A stretch of 64,000 bases of DNA from Bradyrhizobium arachidis (lineage in GTDB: Bacteria > Pseudomonadota > Alphaproteobacteria > Rhizobiales > Xanthobacteraceae): assembly GCF_015291705.1 (NCBI RefSeq), contig NZ_CP030050.1, forward strand, positions 8,804,001 to 8,868,000, given 5' to 3'. How positions within the stretch are numbered: position 1 is the stretch's first letter; every line of letters starts with the position of its first letter. The notes under the pieces are model-generated. The model saw only the letters and a list, made by a program, of their open reading frames with translations, made no database searches and was not told the DNA's origin. Shown in pieces: positions 9,261-15,885 of this stretch. Position numbers and translations under genes: made by a program.

Positions 9261-9757
9261 TCTGCGGCCTCCCGGAATTCCACGCCGTTGATCTTGGCGC
9301 TGGCGTATTGAATGGCTTTGACGATGTTCTGGTAGCCGGTGCAGCGGCAGATATTGCCGGAGATGCCCATCCGGATTTCCTGCTCGCTCGGCGAGGCGTT
9401 TTCCTTCAGCAGCCGATGCGCGCGCATGATCATGCCGGGCGTGCAGAAGCCGCATTGCAGGCCGTGCATCATGCGGAAACCTTCCTGAAGCGCCGACAGC
9501 GTGCCGTCGGCATTGGCCATGCCTTCGATCGTGGTGATGTCGCTTCCTTGCGCCTGCACCGCGAACATCGTGCAGGATTTGACGGACATGCCGTCGATAT
9601 CGACGGTGCAGGCGCCGCAATGCGTGGTCTCGCAGCCGATATGGGTGCCGGTCATCCCGAGATTCTCGCGGATGAAGTGCACCAGCAGCGTGCGCGGCTC
9701 GACGAGGCCTTCGACTTCGGCGCCGTTCACCTTCATGGTCACATGTGTTTTGGCCAT
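9257..9757 (-). CDS. coxS: CO dehydrogenase small subunit, [2Fe-2S] protein
   Basis: The 166-aa product carries both 2Fe-2S sites of the small subunit. The N-terminal ferredoxin-type cluster uses Cys42, 47, 50 and 62 ([16 protein letters not shown]). The C-terminal helical cluster uses Cys102, 105, 137 and 139 (QCGFCTPGM and GNICRCTGY). It passes electrons from the Mo site in CoxL to the FAD in CoxM. Spacing is 4-bp overlap with coxL and 12 bp from coxM, so the three structural genes are one transcript in the order M-S-L. Confidence 0.97.
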   Translation of the reverse strand: MAKTHVTMKVNGAEVEGLVEPRTLLVHFIRENLGMTGTHIGCETTHCGACTVDIDGMSVKSCTMFAVQAQGSDITTIEGMANADGTLSALQEGFRMMHGLQCGFCTPGMIMRAHRLLKENASPSEQEIRMGISGNICRCTGYQNIVKAIQYASAKINGVEFREAAE

Positions 9758-9769
9758 CGGTCCCCTCCC

Positions 9770-10633
9770 TTATTTCGCTCGGCTTGCTGCGCGCTGCAGC
9801 GCCCGCGTCACCATGATGCCGCCGACATGCTTTCTGTATTCGATCGGCCCGCGCGCATCCGCGGCCGGCGCCATGATCGCTTCGGCTGCCGTAGCGGCTT
9901 TCTTCAAGGTCGCGGCATCGAGGCTGGTGCCGATCACCGCCTTGGCGGCATCGACAGCCAGCAACGGCGTCTCGTGAACATTGGTGAGGCCGATCGAACA
10001 GGTCGCGACCTTGCCGCCGGACACGGTGAGGACGACGGCGGCCGCCGCGGTGGCGTAGTCGCCGACCTTGCGCTTGAGCTTTTCGTAGGCGTAGCCGTGG
10101 CCGGCCGGAGGCACGGGCACCGAGACGGAAGTGAGGATCTCGCCGGGCTCCAGCGCGGTGAAATAGGCGCCCTGGTAGAAATCGGCCGCCGCCACGTCGC
10201 GGGCGCCGCCGGCGCCTTCGAGGCGGTAGGTCGCGCCCAGCGTCATCATCAGGGCCGGCATGTCGTTGCCGGGATCGCCGTTGGCGACATTGCCGCCGAT
10301 CGTGCCGCGGTAGCGCACCTGCGGGTCGGCGATCAAAAGCGCAGCCTCATGCAGGATCGGCATCGCCTTGGCGACCTCGTCGGAGGCCAGCAGCTCATGC
10401 TGGGTGGTCATCGCGCCGATGACGAGATTGTTGCCGTCGTGGCGGATGCCCTTGAGGGCGGCGATGCCGTGCAGATCGATCAGATGGGCGGGGGTGGCAA
10501 GCCGAAGCTTCATCATCGGCACCAGGCTGTGCCCGCCGGCCAGCGGCCGCGCGTCCTCGCCGAGATCGGATAGAAGTTTGACGGCGTCGGCGACACTCGC
10601 CGGCCGGTAATAGCTGAATGAGCCCGGGATCAT
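9770..10633 (-). CDS. coxM: CO dehydrogenase medium subunit, FAD-binding
   Basis: The 287-aa product is the flavoprotein subunit that hands electrons from CO dehydrogenase to the respiratory quinone pool. FAD-binding motifs are AGGHS (residues 32-36) and TIGGN (111-115), as in the Oligotropha subunit. The ATG at 10633 is preceded by a strong GGAGGAG ribosome-binding site and starts the canonical MIPGSFSYYRP; the frame stays open upstream but has no homology there. Upstream in the leader lie a phased direct repeat at 10741-10773 and repeat C1. Confidence 0.96.
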   Translation of the reverse strand: MIPGSFSYYRPASVADAVKLLSDLGEDARPLAGGHSLVPMMKLRLATPAHLIDLHGIAALKGIRHDGNNLVIGAMTTQHELLASDEVAKAMPILHEAALLIADPQVRYRGTIGGNVANGDPGNDMPALMMTLGATYRLEGAGGARDVAAADFYQGAYFTALEPGEILTSVSVPVPPAGHGYAYEKLKRKVGDYATAAAAVVLTVSGGKVATCSIGLTNVHETPLLAVDAAKAVIGTSLDAATLKKAATAAEAIMAPAADARGPIEYRKHVGGIMVTRALQRAASRAK

Positions 10634-10721
10634 CGTCTCCTCCCATGATCGTCTCTGCGCGTGACGGCGCGGACGTTGGGACGGACGGTCACTCCCGGCG
10701 GGGCGAGCCGCAACATGAGCG

Positions 10722-10773
10722 GCACAAAGGCGGGCTTTTTGCACGAATTGCGGGTGGAAGAGCACGAATTGCG
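10722..10773 (-). promoter_or_regulatory. Candidate LytTR-type operator of the cox genes (21-bp phased direct repeats)
   Basis: GCACGAATTGCG occurs twice, at 10741-10752 and 10762-10773, exactly 21 bp apart. On the coxM coding strand each reads CGCAATTCGTGC, which contains TTnnnG. A weaker copy, GCACAAA, starts at 10722 (19 bp away). LytTR proteins bind direct repeats about 21 bp centre to centre, and the CO sensor RcoM binds triplets with this spacing. The site lies 108-140 bp upstream of the coxM start, and coxC upstream encodes a LytTR protein. Binding itself is inferred. Confidence 0.6.
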
Positions 10774-10794
10774 TCAGGGGGAGAGACCCTTCAC

Positions 10795-10930
10795 CTCTCC
10801 CCGCCTGCGGGGAGAGGTCGGATTGCATCGCAAGATGCAATCCGGGTGAGGGGGTACAGGTCTATCGAAGATCTCATCTGTGGAGAGAGGCCCCTCACCC
10901 CAACCCTCTCCCCGTAAGAACGGGGAGAGG
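10795..10930. repeat. Intergenic inverted repeat, family C copy 1
   Basis: Two hairpin modules, CCTCTCCCCGCCTGCGGGGAGAGG at the left and CCCTCTCCCCGTAAGAACGGGGAGAGGG at the right, flank an inner palindrome TTGCATCGCAAGATGCAA. Related copies lie at 17801-17927, 22715-22771 and 60633-60762. This one sits between coxC and coxM, just upstream of the putative operator, and might attenuate read-through from coxC. Confidence 0.85.
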
Positions 10931-10982
10931 GCGAAGTAAGAGCAAGCGGGGCGAGGGAGCGAGAGAGCTCGCCTCCTGACTT

Positions 10983-12173
10983 CTACGCCTGCCGCCGGTT
11001 CGCCAGCCCCAGCCGGGCCTTCACCTCGGCGATCTTGGCCCGGCTGACCGGCACCCGGTGCGGCGAGGGGCCATCGAGCTCGAGCACGGCACCGTCACCC
11101 TCTTTGCGGACCAGCGCGACATGGGGGATTGCGACGATATGGCTGCGGTGCACCCGCAGGAACAGCGAGGGATCGAGCTGGGCTTCCGCTTCCGAGATCG
11201 ACCAGGGGCACATCCGCTCGCGGGTGCCGTCATGGACGCGGGTGTAGTGCGCATCCGCGCGGACGCTGCGGATATTGGCGGTGTCGATGAAATGGGTGCC
11301 GTCGGCGCCCTCGACTGGCAGTCGCGGCGCCGGCGCGCGGGGCGGCTGGCCGAGGCCGCCGAGTGGCCCCATTGGCCGCAGCGCCACCGCCGAAATAACC
11401 GGCTCGGCGGGAGCGACCGGCGGCGAAACCGAATCTGCCACCGGAGAGGCTGCCGTCTGCCGCCGATCCGGCACCAGCGAGAGCAGGAAGCCGGCAGCGA
11501 TCACGAAGCACAGCACGGCCACGACGATCGACAATATCTGCTGCGACGCGGCAAGGCCGCCGCCGAGATGGTGATGGGCAGGACCGGTCAGCGGCTCGAA
11601 ATGCATGCCCAGCATCGCGGTGTAGTGCATGCCGGAGACGGCAATGCCGAATGCGATCGAGCTGACAATCAGCCGGACGCCCTCCTGCTGCGCCAGAAAG
11701 GCACGCAGACCGCCATAGGCGGTGACGATTGCGACCAGGATCGACAGCATCACCATCGCCGGGTTGTGCACGATGCCGAACGACCCGGCGAGCCCATGAA
11801 TGCCGACATAGTGCATGCTGGCGATACCGACGCCGAGCAGGACCGCGGATGAGGCCACCCGCTTCAAGCTGGGCTCACCGATCGAGACGAAGAACAAGGA
11901 GATGCCGACCACCAGCGCGCAGATCAGGAAGGAGATGATGGTGGGAAGGACCAGATAGACCGTGTCGGGCGGCAGCGGCGCGGCCAGCATGCCGACGAAA
12001 TGCATGGTCCAGATGCCGACGGCCAGGAACGCCGCCGCGCCCGCGAGCATCACGCGGTTGCTGACGCCGGGCGTGTTGCGGATGCGAGCCGCAAGCGCAA
12101 AGCCGGTATAGCCACCCAGGCTCGCGATCGCCACAGAGAGCGCGACGAGATAGGGATCGTGTCCTTCGAACAT
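10983..12173 (-). CDS. coxC: CoxC: MHYT membrane sensor with C-terminal LytTR DNA-binding domain
   Basis: The 396-aa product has an N-terminal integral membrane domain of about 255 residues with the three MHYT repeats MHFV (57), MHYV (120) and MHYT (182). MHYT domains are proposed to bind metal, perhaps copper, and sense gases such as CO, NO or O2. After a Pro/Ala-rich linker, residues 293-396 form a LytTR domain (SLFLRVHRSHIVAIPHV, then HRVPVSRAKIAEVKARLG). CoxC and CoxH of Oligotropha share this architecture. Position immediately upstream of coxM in the same direction supports the name. It is inferred to be a membrane-tethered one-component regulator of the cox genes. Confidence 0.88.
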   Translation of the reverse strand: MFEGHDPYLVALSVAIASLGGYTGFALAARIRNTPGVSNRVMLAGAAAFLAVGIWTMHFVGMLAAPLPPDTVYLVLPTIISFLICALVVGISLFFVSIGEPSLKRVASSAVLLGVGIASMHYVGIHGLAGSFGIVHNPAMVMLSILVAIVTAYGGLRAFLAQQEGVRLIVSSIAFGIAVSGMHYTAMLGMHFEPLTGPAHHHLGGGLAASQQILSIVVAVLCFVIAAGFLLSLVPDRRQTAASPVADSVSPPVAPAEPVISAVALRPMGPLGGLGQPPRAPAPRLPVEGADGTHFIDTANIRSVRADAHYTRVHDGTRERMCPWSISEAEAQLDPSLFLRVHRSHIVAIPHVALVRKEGDGAVLELDGPSPHRVPVSRAKIAEVKARLGLANRRQA

Positions 12174-12282
12174 GATCTTGCCAGCCGCCCCGTCTCCACG
12201 GCACGGCCTCCTCCCGCCGCCGACCTTACAGGGACGGCGGCGGGATTGACAATCAGCGGCGTGTGAGGGGCTGTTTCATCCG

Positions 12283-12458
12283 TCATCCTGAGGTGCGAGC
12301 CGTGAAGCGCACAGCGCTTCACGGGGAGCCTCGACGGATGCACGGCCCCCGATGCAGCCGGGCCGTCGCCCTTCGAGGCTCGCCGAAGAGGCGAGCACCT
12401 CCAGCGACAATGGCTTCGCCATTGCGCGGGGGTGACGGGTCGCGCTCCTCGGGATGAG
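12283..12458. repeat. Long intergenic inverted repeat, family E
   Basis: About 175 bp starting TCATCCTGAGGTGCGAGC and ending with CTCCTCGGGATGA. Inner palindromes are GTGAAGCGCACAGCGCTTCAC, CTCGCCGAAGAGGCGAG and AATGGCTTCGCCATT, and GAGCCTCGACGG pairs loosely with CCTTCGAGGCTC. It fills the space between coxC and the 3' end of ribH. I see no coding frame of interest in it. Only one copy is in this window. Confidence 0.7.
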
Positions 12459-12478
12459 AAGCGCGACTCGTTGCGTCC

Positions 12479-13036
12479 CTACACAATCCCCGCTGCGACC
12501 TGACCGCGCAGGCGCTCGAGGCCGAGCAATGTCTCCGCACAGGCCGCCGCGACCTCGACGCCCTTGATGGCGAAGTGCCGGCGGAAGAAATCGTAGTGCA
12601 CCTCGGTCTCGTGGAATTGCTGCGGCGTCAGCACCGCCGAGAACACCGGCACCTCGGTGCGCAGCTGCACGTCCATCAGCGCCTTGATCACGGTGTCGGC
12701 GACGAACTCGTGGCGATAGATGCCGCCGTCGACGACGAGGCCGGCCGCGACGATCGCGGTGTAGCGCCGCGTCTTGGCGAGGATCTGCGCGTGCAGCGGG
12801 ATCTCGAACGAGCCCGGCACCTCGAACACGTCGACATGGGTGAGGTGGCGCGCCTCGGCCTCCTTCATGAAGGCGATGCGGGCCTCCGCGACCACGTCGC
12901 GGTGCCAGCAGGCCTGCACGAAGGCCACCCGCTGCGGCTTGGCAAAGCGCGGATGCTCCGTCACCGGGTTCGATGGAACCGGCGGTTGGGTAGCTTCGGA
13001 CGTTTCGGTTTGGGGATCTTGCAACATCTGATTCAT
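12479..13036 (-). CDS. ribH: 6,7-dimethyl-8-ribityllumazine synthase (RibH2-like)
   Basis: The 185-aa product condenses 5-amino-6-ribitylamino-uracil with dihydroxybutanone phosphate in riboflavin synthesis. Family segments are VPGSFEIPLHAQ (substrate loop), GLVVDGGIYRHEFVADTVI (phosphate and His region) and VPVFSAVLTP. The HEFVA form and the C-terminal region resemble the decameric RibH2 type of Brucella and rhizobia. About 25 N-terminal residues (Gln/Thr/Pro-rich) precede the fold. The ATG at 13036 follows a GAAGGA site. An FMN riboswitch lies in its leader, so expression is expected to fall when FMN is high. Confidence 0.92.
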   Translation of the reverse strand: MNQMLQDPQTETSEATQPPVPSNPVTEHPRFAKPQRVAFVQACWHRDVVAEARIAFMKEAEARHLTHVDVFEVPGSFEIPLHAQILAKTRRYTAIVAAGLVVDGGIYRHEFVADTVIKALMDVQLRTEVPVFSAVLTPQQFHETEVHYDFFRRHFAIKGVEVAAACAETLLGLERLRGQVAAGIV

Positions 13037-13109
13037 GGCTTTCCTTCAAAGGACCAGAATCAGGGCACACGGAACGACAAACAGCCGCACCTTGCGATGC
13101 GTCTGCCAC

Positions 13110-13266
13110 CGACCGTTCTCTTTCATCCGGACTTTGACCGTCGGCTTCGGAGTTGCACCGAATCTGCTGACCCTTCCCTTCGGGATAACCCTCGCGGAAG
13201 GCGCTCGCGGGCTTAGGCCTTTCGGCCCTTACCGCCGGTGGGGACTTTCACCCCGCCCTGAGAACA
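13110..13266 (-). ncRNA. FMN riboswitch (RFN element) upstream of ribH
   Basis: Read on the minus strand, the leader begins GTTCTCAGGGCGGGGTGAAA (near 13265-13246) and continues TCCCCACCGGCGGTAAGG and GGCCGAAAGGCCTAAGCCC. It closes with GTCAAAGTCCGGATGAAAG and AGAACGG near 13112. These are the conserved blocks of the RFN element, and the first and last pair as P1. It ends about 74 nt before the ribH start. I see no clear U-tract after it, so control of translation start is the more likely output, which is an inference. Confidence 0.95.
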
Positions 13267-13672
13267 TCGGCCGCTCGGGATTGAGCGACCTAAAAGGAAA
13301 TATGACGCCGGTTCGGGGCCGCAGCAAGCGTGTTCCGCATGGGAAAACCGCATGGTCCCATGCCGCGATGGCGGTCCGGCCCTCGCGCGGCGGAATTAAC
13401 GATTGGCGCTTTCAGGGAATCCGATTCCGGTTTGTTCTCGTCGTTAAGAATTGTGGCCAAGAGATGAGCTGTGGACGAAGGAGTCCTGGCTTGTGGACGG
13501 ACTCGGCAGCCAGTTGCGCAGATTCCGCAAATCACATCAGTTGATCCGCGACAGGCCGCGCCGATCCTAGATCGCGAAAGCGACTCCCGGGATCGACGAC
13601 GTTTAGGGAGCGCGCGCCGGACCCAACCGCGTGCGTATCAAAGACAACAAGAAGGTAAGAGGTCGAGACGGC
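13267..13672. other. Intergenic stretch between the FMN riboswitch and the YbjN gene
   Basis: About 405 bp between two divergent units. It should hold the promoter for the riboswitch-ribH transcript (near 13270-13320) and the promoter for the YbjN-family gene. Short frames exist on both strands, but none has a ribosome-binding site or recognisable product. Two near-repeats TGTGGACG at about 13470 and 13492 are visible, with no known meaning. Confidence 0.5.
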
Positions 13673-14173
13673 ATGTCCCTGCTCGAAGGCAATATCGATT
13701 CCCGAAATCACCCGCTCGCGGTGGTCGAGGATATCGCTGCCAGCAACAACTGGCCGTTCGAACGCTCCGGCGAGGACGAACTCACCATTGTCTCCAAGGG
13801 ACAATGGACCGACTACCAGATCTCGTTCACCTGGATGGGCGAGATCGAGGCGCTGCATCTGGCCTGCGCGTTCGACATGAAGATTCCGCTCGCGCGCCGG
13901 GGCGAGGTGCAGCGGCTCGTCGCCGCGGTCAACGAGCAATTATGGATCGGCCATTTCGACCTGTGGACCAACACCGGCATGATCATGCATCGCCAGGCGC
14001 TGGTGCTGCCGGGCGGCCTCACCGCCTCGACCGCGCAATGCGAGGCCATGCTCGCCGGCGCCATCCATGCCTGCGAGCGCTACTTCCCGGCGTTCCAGTT
14101 CGTGGTGTGGGCCGGTAAGACCACCGCGCAGGCCATGGACGCAGCGATGTTCGACACGGTGGGCGAGGCGTAG
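13673..14173 (+). CDS. YbjN domain-containing protein
   Basis: The 166-aa product is a YbjN-family protein (a type III secretion chaperone-like fold). Features are an N-terminal NHPLAVVEDIAASNNWPFER helix, a strand segment GQWTDYQISFTWMGE, and a C-terminal ACERYFPAFQFVVWAGKT. E. coli YbjN affects motility and stress responses; the molecular role is unknown. The ATG at 13673 (MSLLEGNIDS) has a GGTAAGAGG-like site upstream; a GTG at 13631 would add 14 residues. In alphaproteobacteria this gene typically precedes proC, as here. Confidence 0.85.
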   Translation: MSLLEGNIDSRNHPLAVVEDIAASNNWPFERSGEDELTIVSKGQWTDYQISFTWMGEIEALHLACAFDMKIPLARRGEVQRLVAAVNEQLWIGHFDLWTNTGMIMHRQALVLPGGLTASTAQCEAMLAGAIHACERYFPAFQFVVWAGKTTAQAMDAAMFDTVGEA

Positions 14174-14290
14174 GCTTCGTGAGGGAGCCGCACCTCCCTC
14201 CTCCGTCGTCGGCGAACGCCGGGCCCATACCGCGTGATATCCCTTGTGGCACGCGGCTTGTTGCCAACATCTCGATCCATTAGAACCGCC

Positions 14291-14327
14291 TGTGGTTATG
14301 GGTCCCTGCGTTCGCAGGGACGACACC
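14291..14327. repeat. Short intergenic hairpin, family D copy 1
   Basis: TGTGGTTATGGGTCCCTGCG, a TTCG-type loop, then CGCAGGGACGACACC. Shared flanks (TGTGGTTATGGGTCC and GGGACGACACC) recur at 15697-15755, 15805-15864 and 52325-52361. It lies 10-20 bp before the proC start. Confidence 0.8.
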
Positions 14328-14346
14328 TTTTGCTTGGGTGATCGCA

Positions 14347-15171
14347 GTGGCAAACAGCACTCTCCAAAACATCACCGGCACCATCCTGCTCGCCGGCGCC
14401 GGCAAGATGGGCGGCGCGATGCTGACCGGATGGCTTGCCGGCGGGCTCGACCCGCGCCGCGTCGCGGTGGTCGATCCGTTCATCTCGCCCGAGATCACCG
14501 CGCTGGCCGCAAAAGGCGTCGCGCTCAATCCCGATGTCACGGCGGCAGGCACCGTCGAGACCATGGTCGTCGCGGTGAAGCCGCAGATGTTCCGCGAGGC
14601 CGGCGCCAGGCTGAAAGCGTTCGTGTCCGGCAAGACCTCGGTGGTCTCGATCATGGCGGGAACCACGATCGCCTCGCTCGAAGAGGTCATCGGCGGCGCC
14701 GTGGTGCGCGCAATGCCGAACACGCCGGCCGCAATCGGCCGCGGCATCACCGTGGCGGTTGCAGCGAAGAATGTCAGCGCCGCTCAGCGCGCCGTCGCCG
14801 ACGCGCTGCTGCGCGCCACCGGCTCGGTCGAATGGGTCGAGGATGAAGGCCTGATGGACGCGGTGACGGCCGTGTCCGGCTCGGGCCCGGCCTATGTGTT
14901 CCTGCTCGCCGAAGAGCTCGCGCGCGCCGGGGTCGAAGCCGGATTGCCCGAAGCGCTGGCGACGAAGCTTGCCCGCGAGACGGTCGCCGGCTCCGGCGAG
15001 CTGCTGCACCAGTCGGAGCTCCCGTCCGCAACGTTGCGCCAGAACGTGACCTCGCCCGGCGGCACCACCGCCGCGGCGCTCGGCGTGCTGATGGGCGAGC
15101 CGGGCTTGCGCGAACTGATGATCCGCGCCATCGCGGCGGCGACGCAGCGGTCGAAGGAATTGGCGAAGTAG
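14347..15171 (+). CDS. proC: Pyrroline-5-carboxylate reductase
   Basis: The 274-aa product reduces 1-pyrroline-5-carboxylate to proline with NAD(P)H. It has the N-terminal Rossmann motif ILLAGAGKMGGAML, the AVKPQMF segment and MPNTPAAIGRGIT. The C-terminal dimer domain carries the family signature TSPGGTTAAALGVL. The start is uncertain: GTG at 14347 (MANSTLQN) is preferred, while GTG at 14338 would add three residues. Neither has a good ribosome-binding site, and the stem-loop D1 sits directly upstream. The YbjN gene upstream is a usual neighbour. Confidence 0.93.
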   Translation: MANSTLQNITGTILLAGAGKMGGAMLTGWLAGGLDPRRVAVVDPFISPEITALAAKGVALNPDVTAAGTVETMVVAVKPQMFREAGARLKAFVSGKTSVVSIMAGTTIASLEEVIGGAVVRAMPNTPAAIGRGITVAVAAKNVSAAQRAVADALLRATGSVEWVEDEGLMDAVTAVSGSGPAYVFLLAEELARAGVEAGLPEALATKLARETVAGSGELLHQSELPSATLRQNVTSPGGTTAAALGVLMGEPGLRELMIRAIAAATQRSKELAK

Positions 15172-15188
15172 GACGGTGCCGTAGTGCC

Positions 15189-15277
15189 GTAGGGTGGGCA
15201 AAGCGAAGCGTGCCCACGATCTGTATCCATCACGGAGGAATGGTGGGCACGGCGCTTCGCGCCTTTGCCCACCCTAC
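15189..15277. repeat. Intergenic inverted repeat, family B copy 2
   Basis: GTAGGGTGGGCAAAGCGAAG at the left is mirrored by CGCCTTTGCCCACCCTAC at the right, with inner arms CGTGCCCAC and GTGGGCACG. It lies between the convergent proC and the thioesterase gene. It matches the copies at 3354-3437 and 54893-54981. Confidence 0.85.
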
Positions 15278-15287
15278 GAGATCCGGG

Positions 15288-15680
15288 CTACGCTCCGAGC
15301 CGCTTGTTGAACATCGCGACATTGACGAGCCCGCGCGCGTGACGTCCCTCGCCGAGCTTGCGCGCGCCTTCGAACGCCTCGACCTCGAAGCGGATGACGC
15401 GGCGCTCGACCGCGACGACCTTGGCCGTGGTTCGCACAGTCGCGCCGACCAGCGCCGCAGCGAGATGACGGATATCGACCTCGGTGCCGACCGTGACCCA
15501 GCCCGGCTGGAGCGCGACGCGGATCGCATCGCCCGACGTCATCTCCATCTCCAGGATCATCATGGGCGTCGCATAGACCATCGGCATGCCCGGCACGAAA
15601 TGCCCGACCGTGCGCTCGGCCGGCACCACCAGCGTGCGCTCGGCGCTCATGCCGACCTTGATGAAGTCGCGTGCGTCCAT
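15288..15680 (-). CDS. Thioesterase of the FlK-like hotdog family
   Basis: The 130-aa product has a hotdog-fold core like that of fluoroacetyl-CoA thioesterase FlK. The helix VYATPMMILEMEM carries the putative Thr (38) and Glu (44 or 46), and VDIRHLAAAL carries the His (72). FlK hydrolyses fluoroacetyl-CoA, but most members of the family act on unknown acyl-CoAs. The ATG at 15680 (MDARDFIKVGM) gives the family length; the frame extends 24 codons further but through repeat D2. It stands alone between repeats B2 and D2. Confidence 0.78.
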   Translation of the reverse strand: MDARDFIKVGMSAERTLVVPAERTVGHFVPGMPMVYATPMMILEMEMTSGDAIRVALQPGWVTVGTEVDIRHLAAALVGATVRTTAKVVAVERRVIRFEVEAFEGARKLGEGRHARGLVNVAMFNKRLGA

Positions 15681-15696
15681 GGGGGCCTCATACACA

Positions 15697-15755
15697 GTGT
15701 CGTCCCGGACAAGCGCGCCTAAAGCGCGCGCCGATCCGGGACCCATAACCACAGG
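15697..15755. repeat. Intergenic hairpin, family D copy 2
   Basis: GTGTCGTCCCGGA at the left and TCCGGGACCCATAACCACAGG at the right, with AAGCGCGCCTAAAGCGCGC between. It carries the same flanks as the other D copies, here in the inverse orientation to copy 3, which begins only 50 bp away. Confidence 0.8.
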
Positions 15756-15804
15756 ATCGAGTTTGGCGATGACTCGGAGTTACCAGCTCGCCAGATAACC
15801 ACTT

Positions 15805-15864
15805 CCTGTGGTTATGGGTCCCCGCGCCCGTGCGCAATTGCGCACTAGGCGGGGACGACACCTG
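15805..15864. repeat. Intergenic hairpin, family D copy 3
   Basis: CCTGTGGTTATGGGTCCCCGC at the left and GCGGGGACGACACCTG at the right, enclosing the palindrome GTGCGCAATTGCGCAC that also occurs inside family A. Together with copy 2 it makes a head-to-head pair in the thioesterase-tautomerase gap. Confidence 0.8.
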
Positions 15865-15885
15865 TATTTGCCGAACGAGCAGTGG

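Noticed and set aside
6612..9311. Very long open frame on the plus strand opposite coxL
   Set aside because: It has no start context, its product is His/Arg/Asp-rich low-complexity, and it mirrors GC-rich codon use of coxL, whose full set of motifs is certain.
9261..9620. N-terminal extension of coxL through coxS
   Set aside because: The extended reading is coxS in the wrong frame. CoxL homology begins at the ATG at 9260, with a 4-bp overlap.
10722..10750. Sigma-54 promoter of the cox genes
   Set aside because: GGCAC and TTGC are present, but the spacing and strand are wrong for a -24/-12 element directing coxM.
10795..10930. CRISPR-like array in the repeated hairpins
   Set aside because: The repeats are dispersed inverted repeats without regular spacers, and no cas genes are present.
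13290..13535. 81-codon frame upstream of the riboswitch
   Set aside because: No ribosome-binding site, no family features, and it overlaps the expected ribH promoter.
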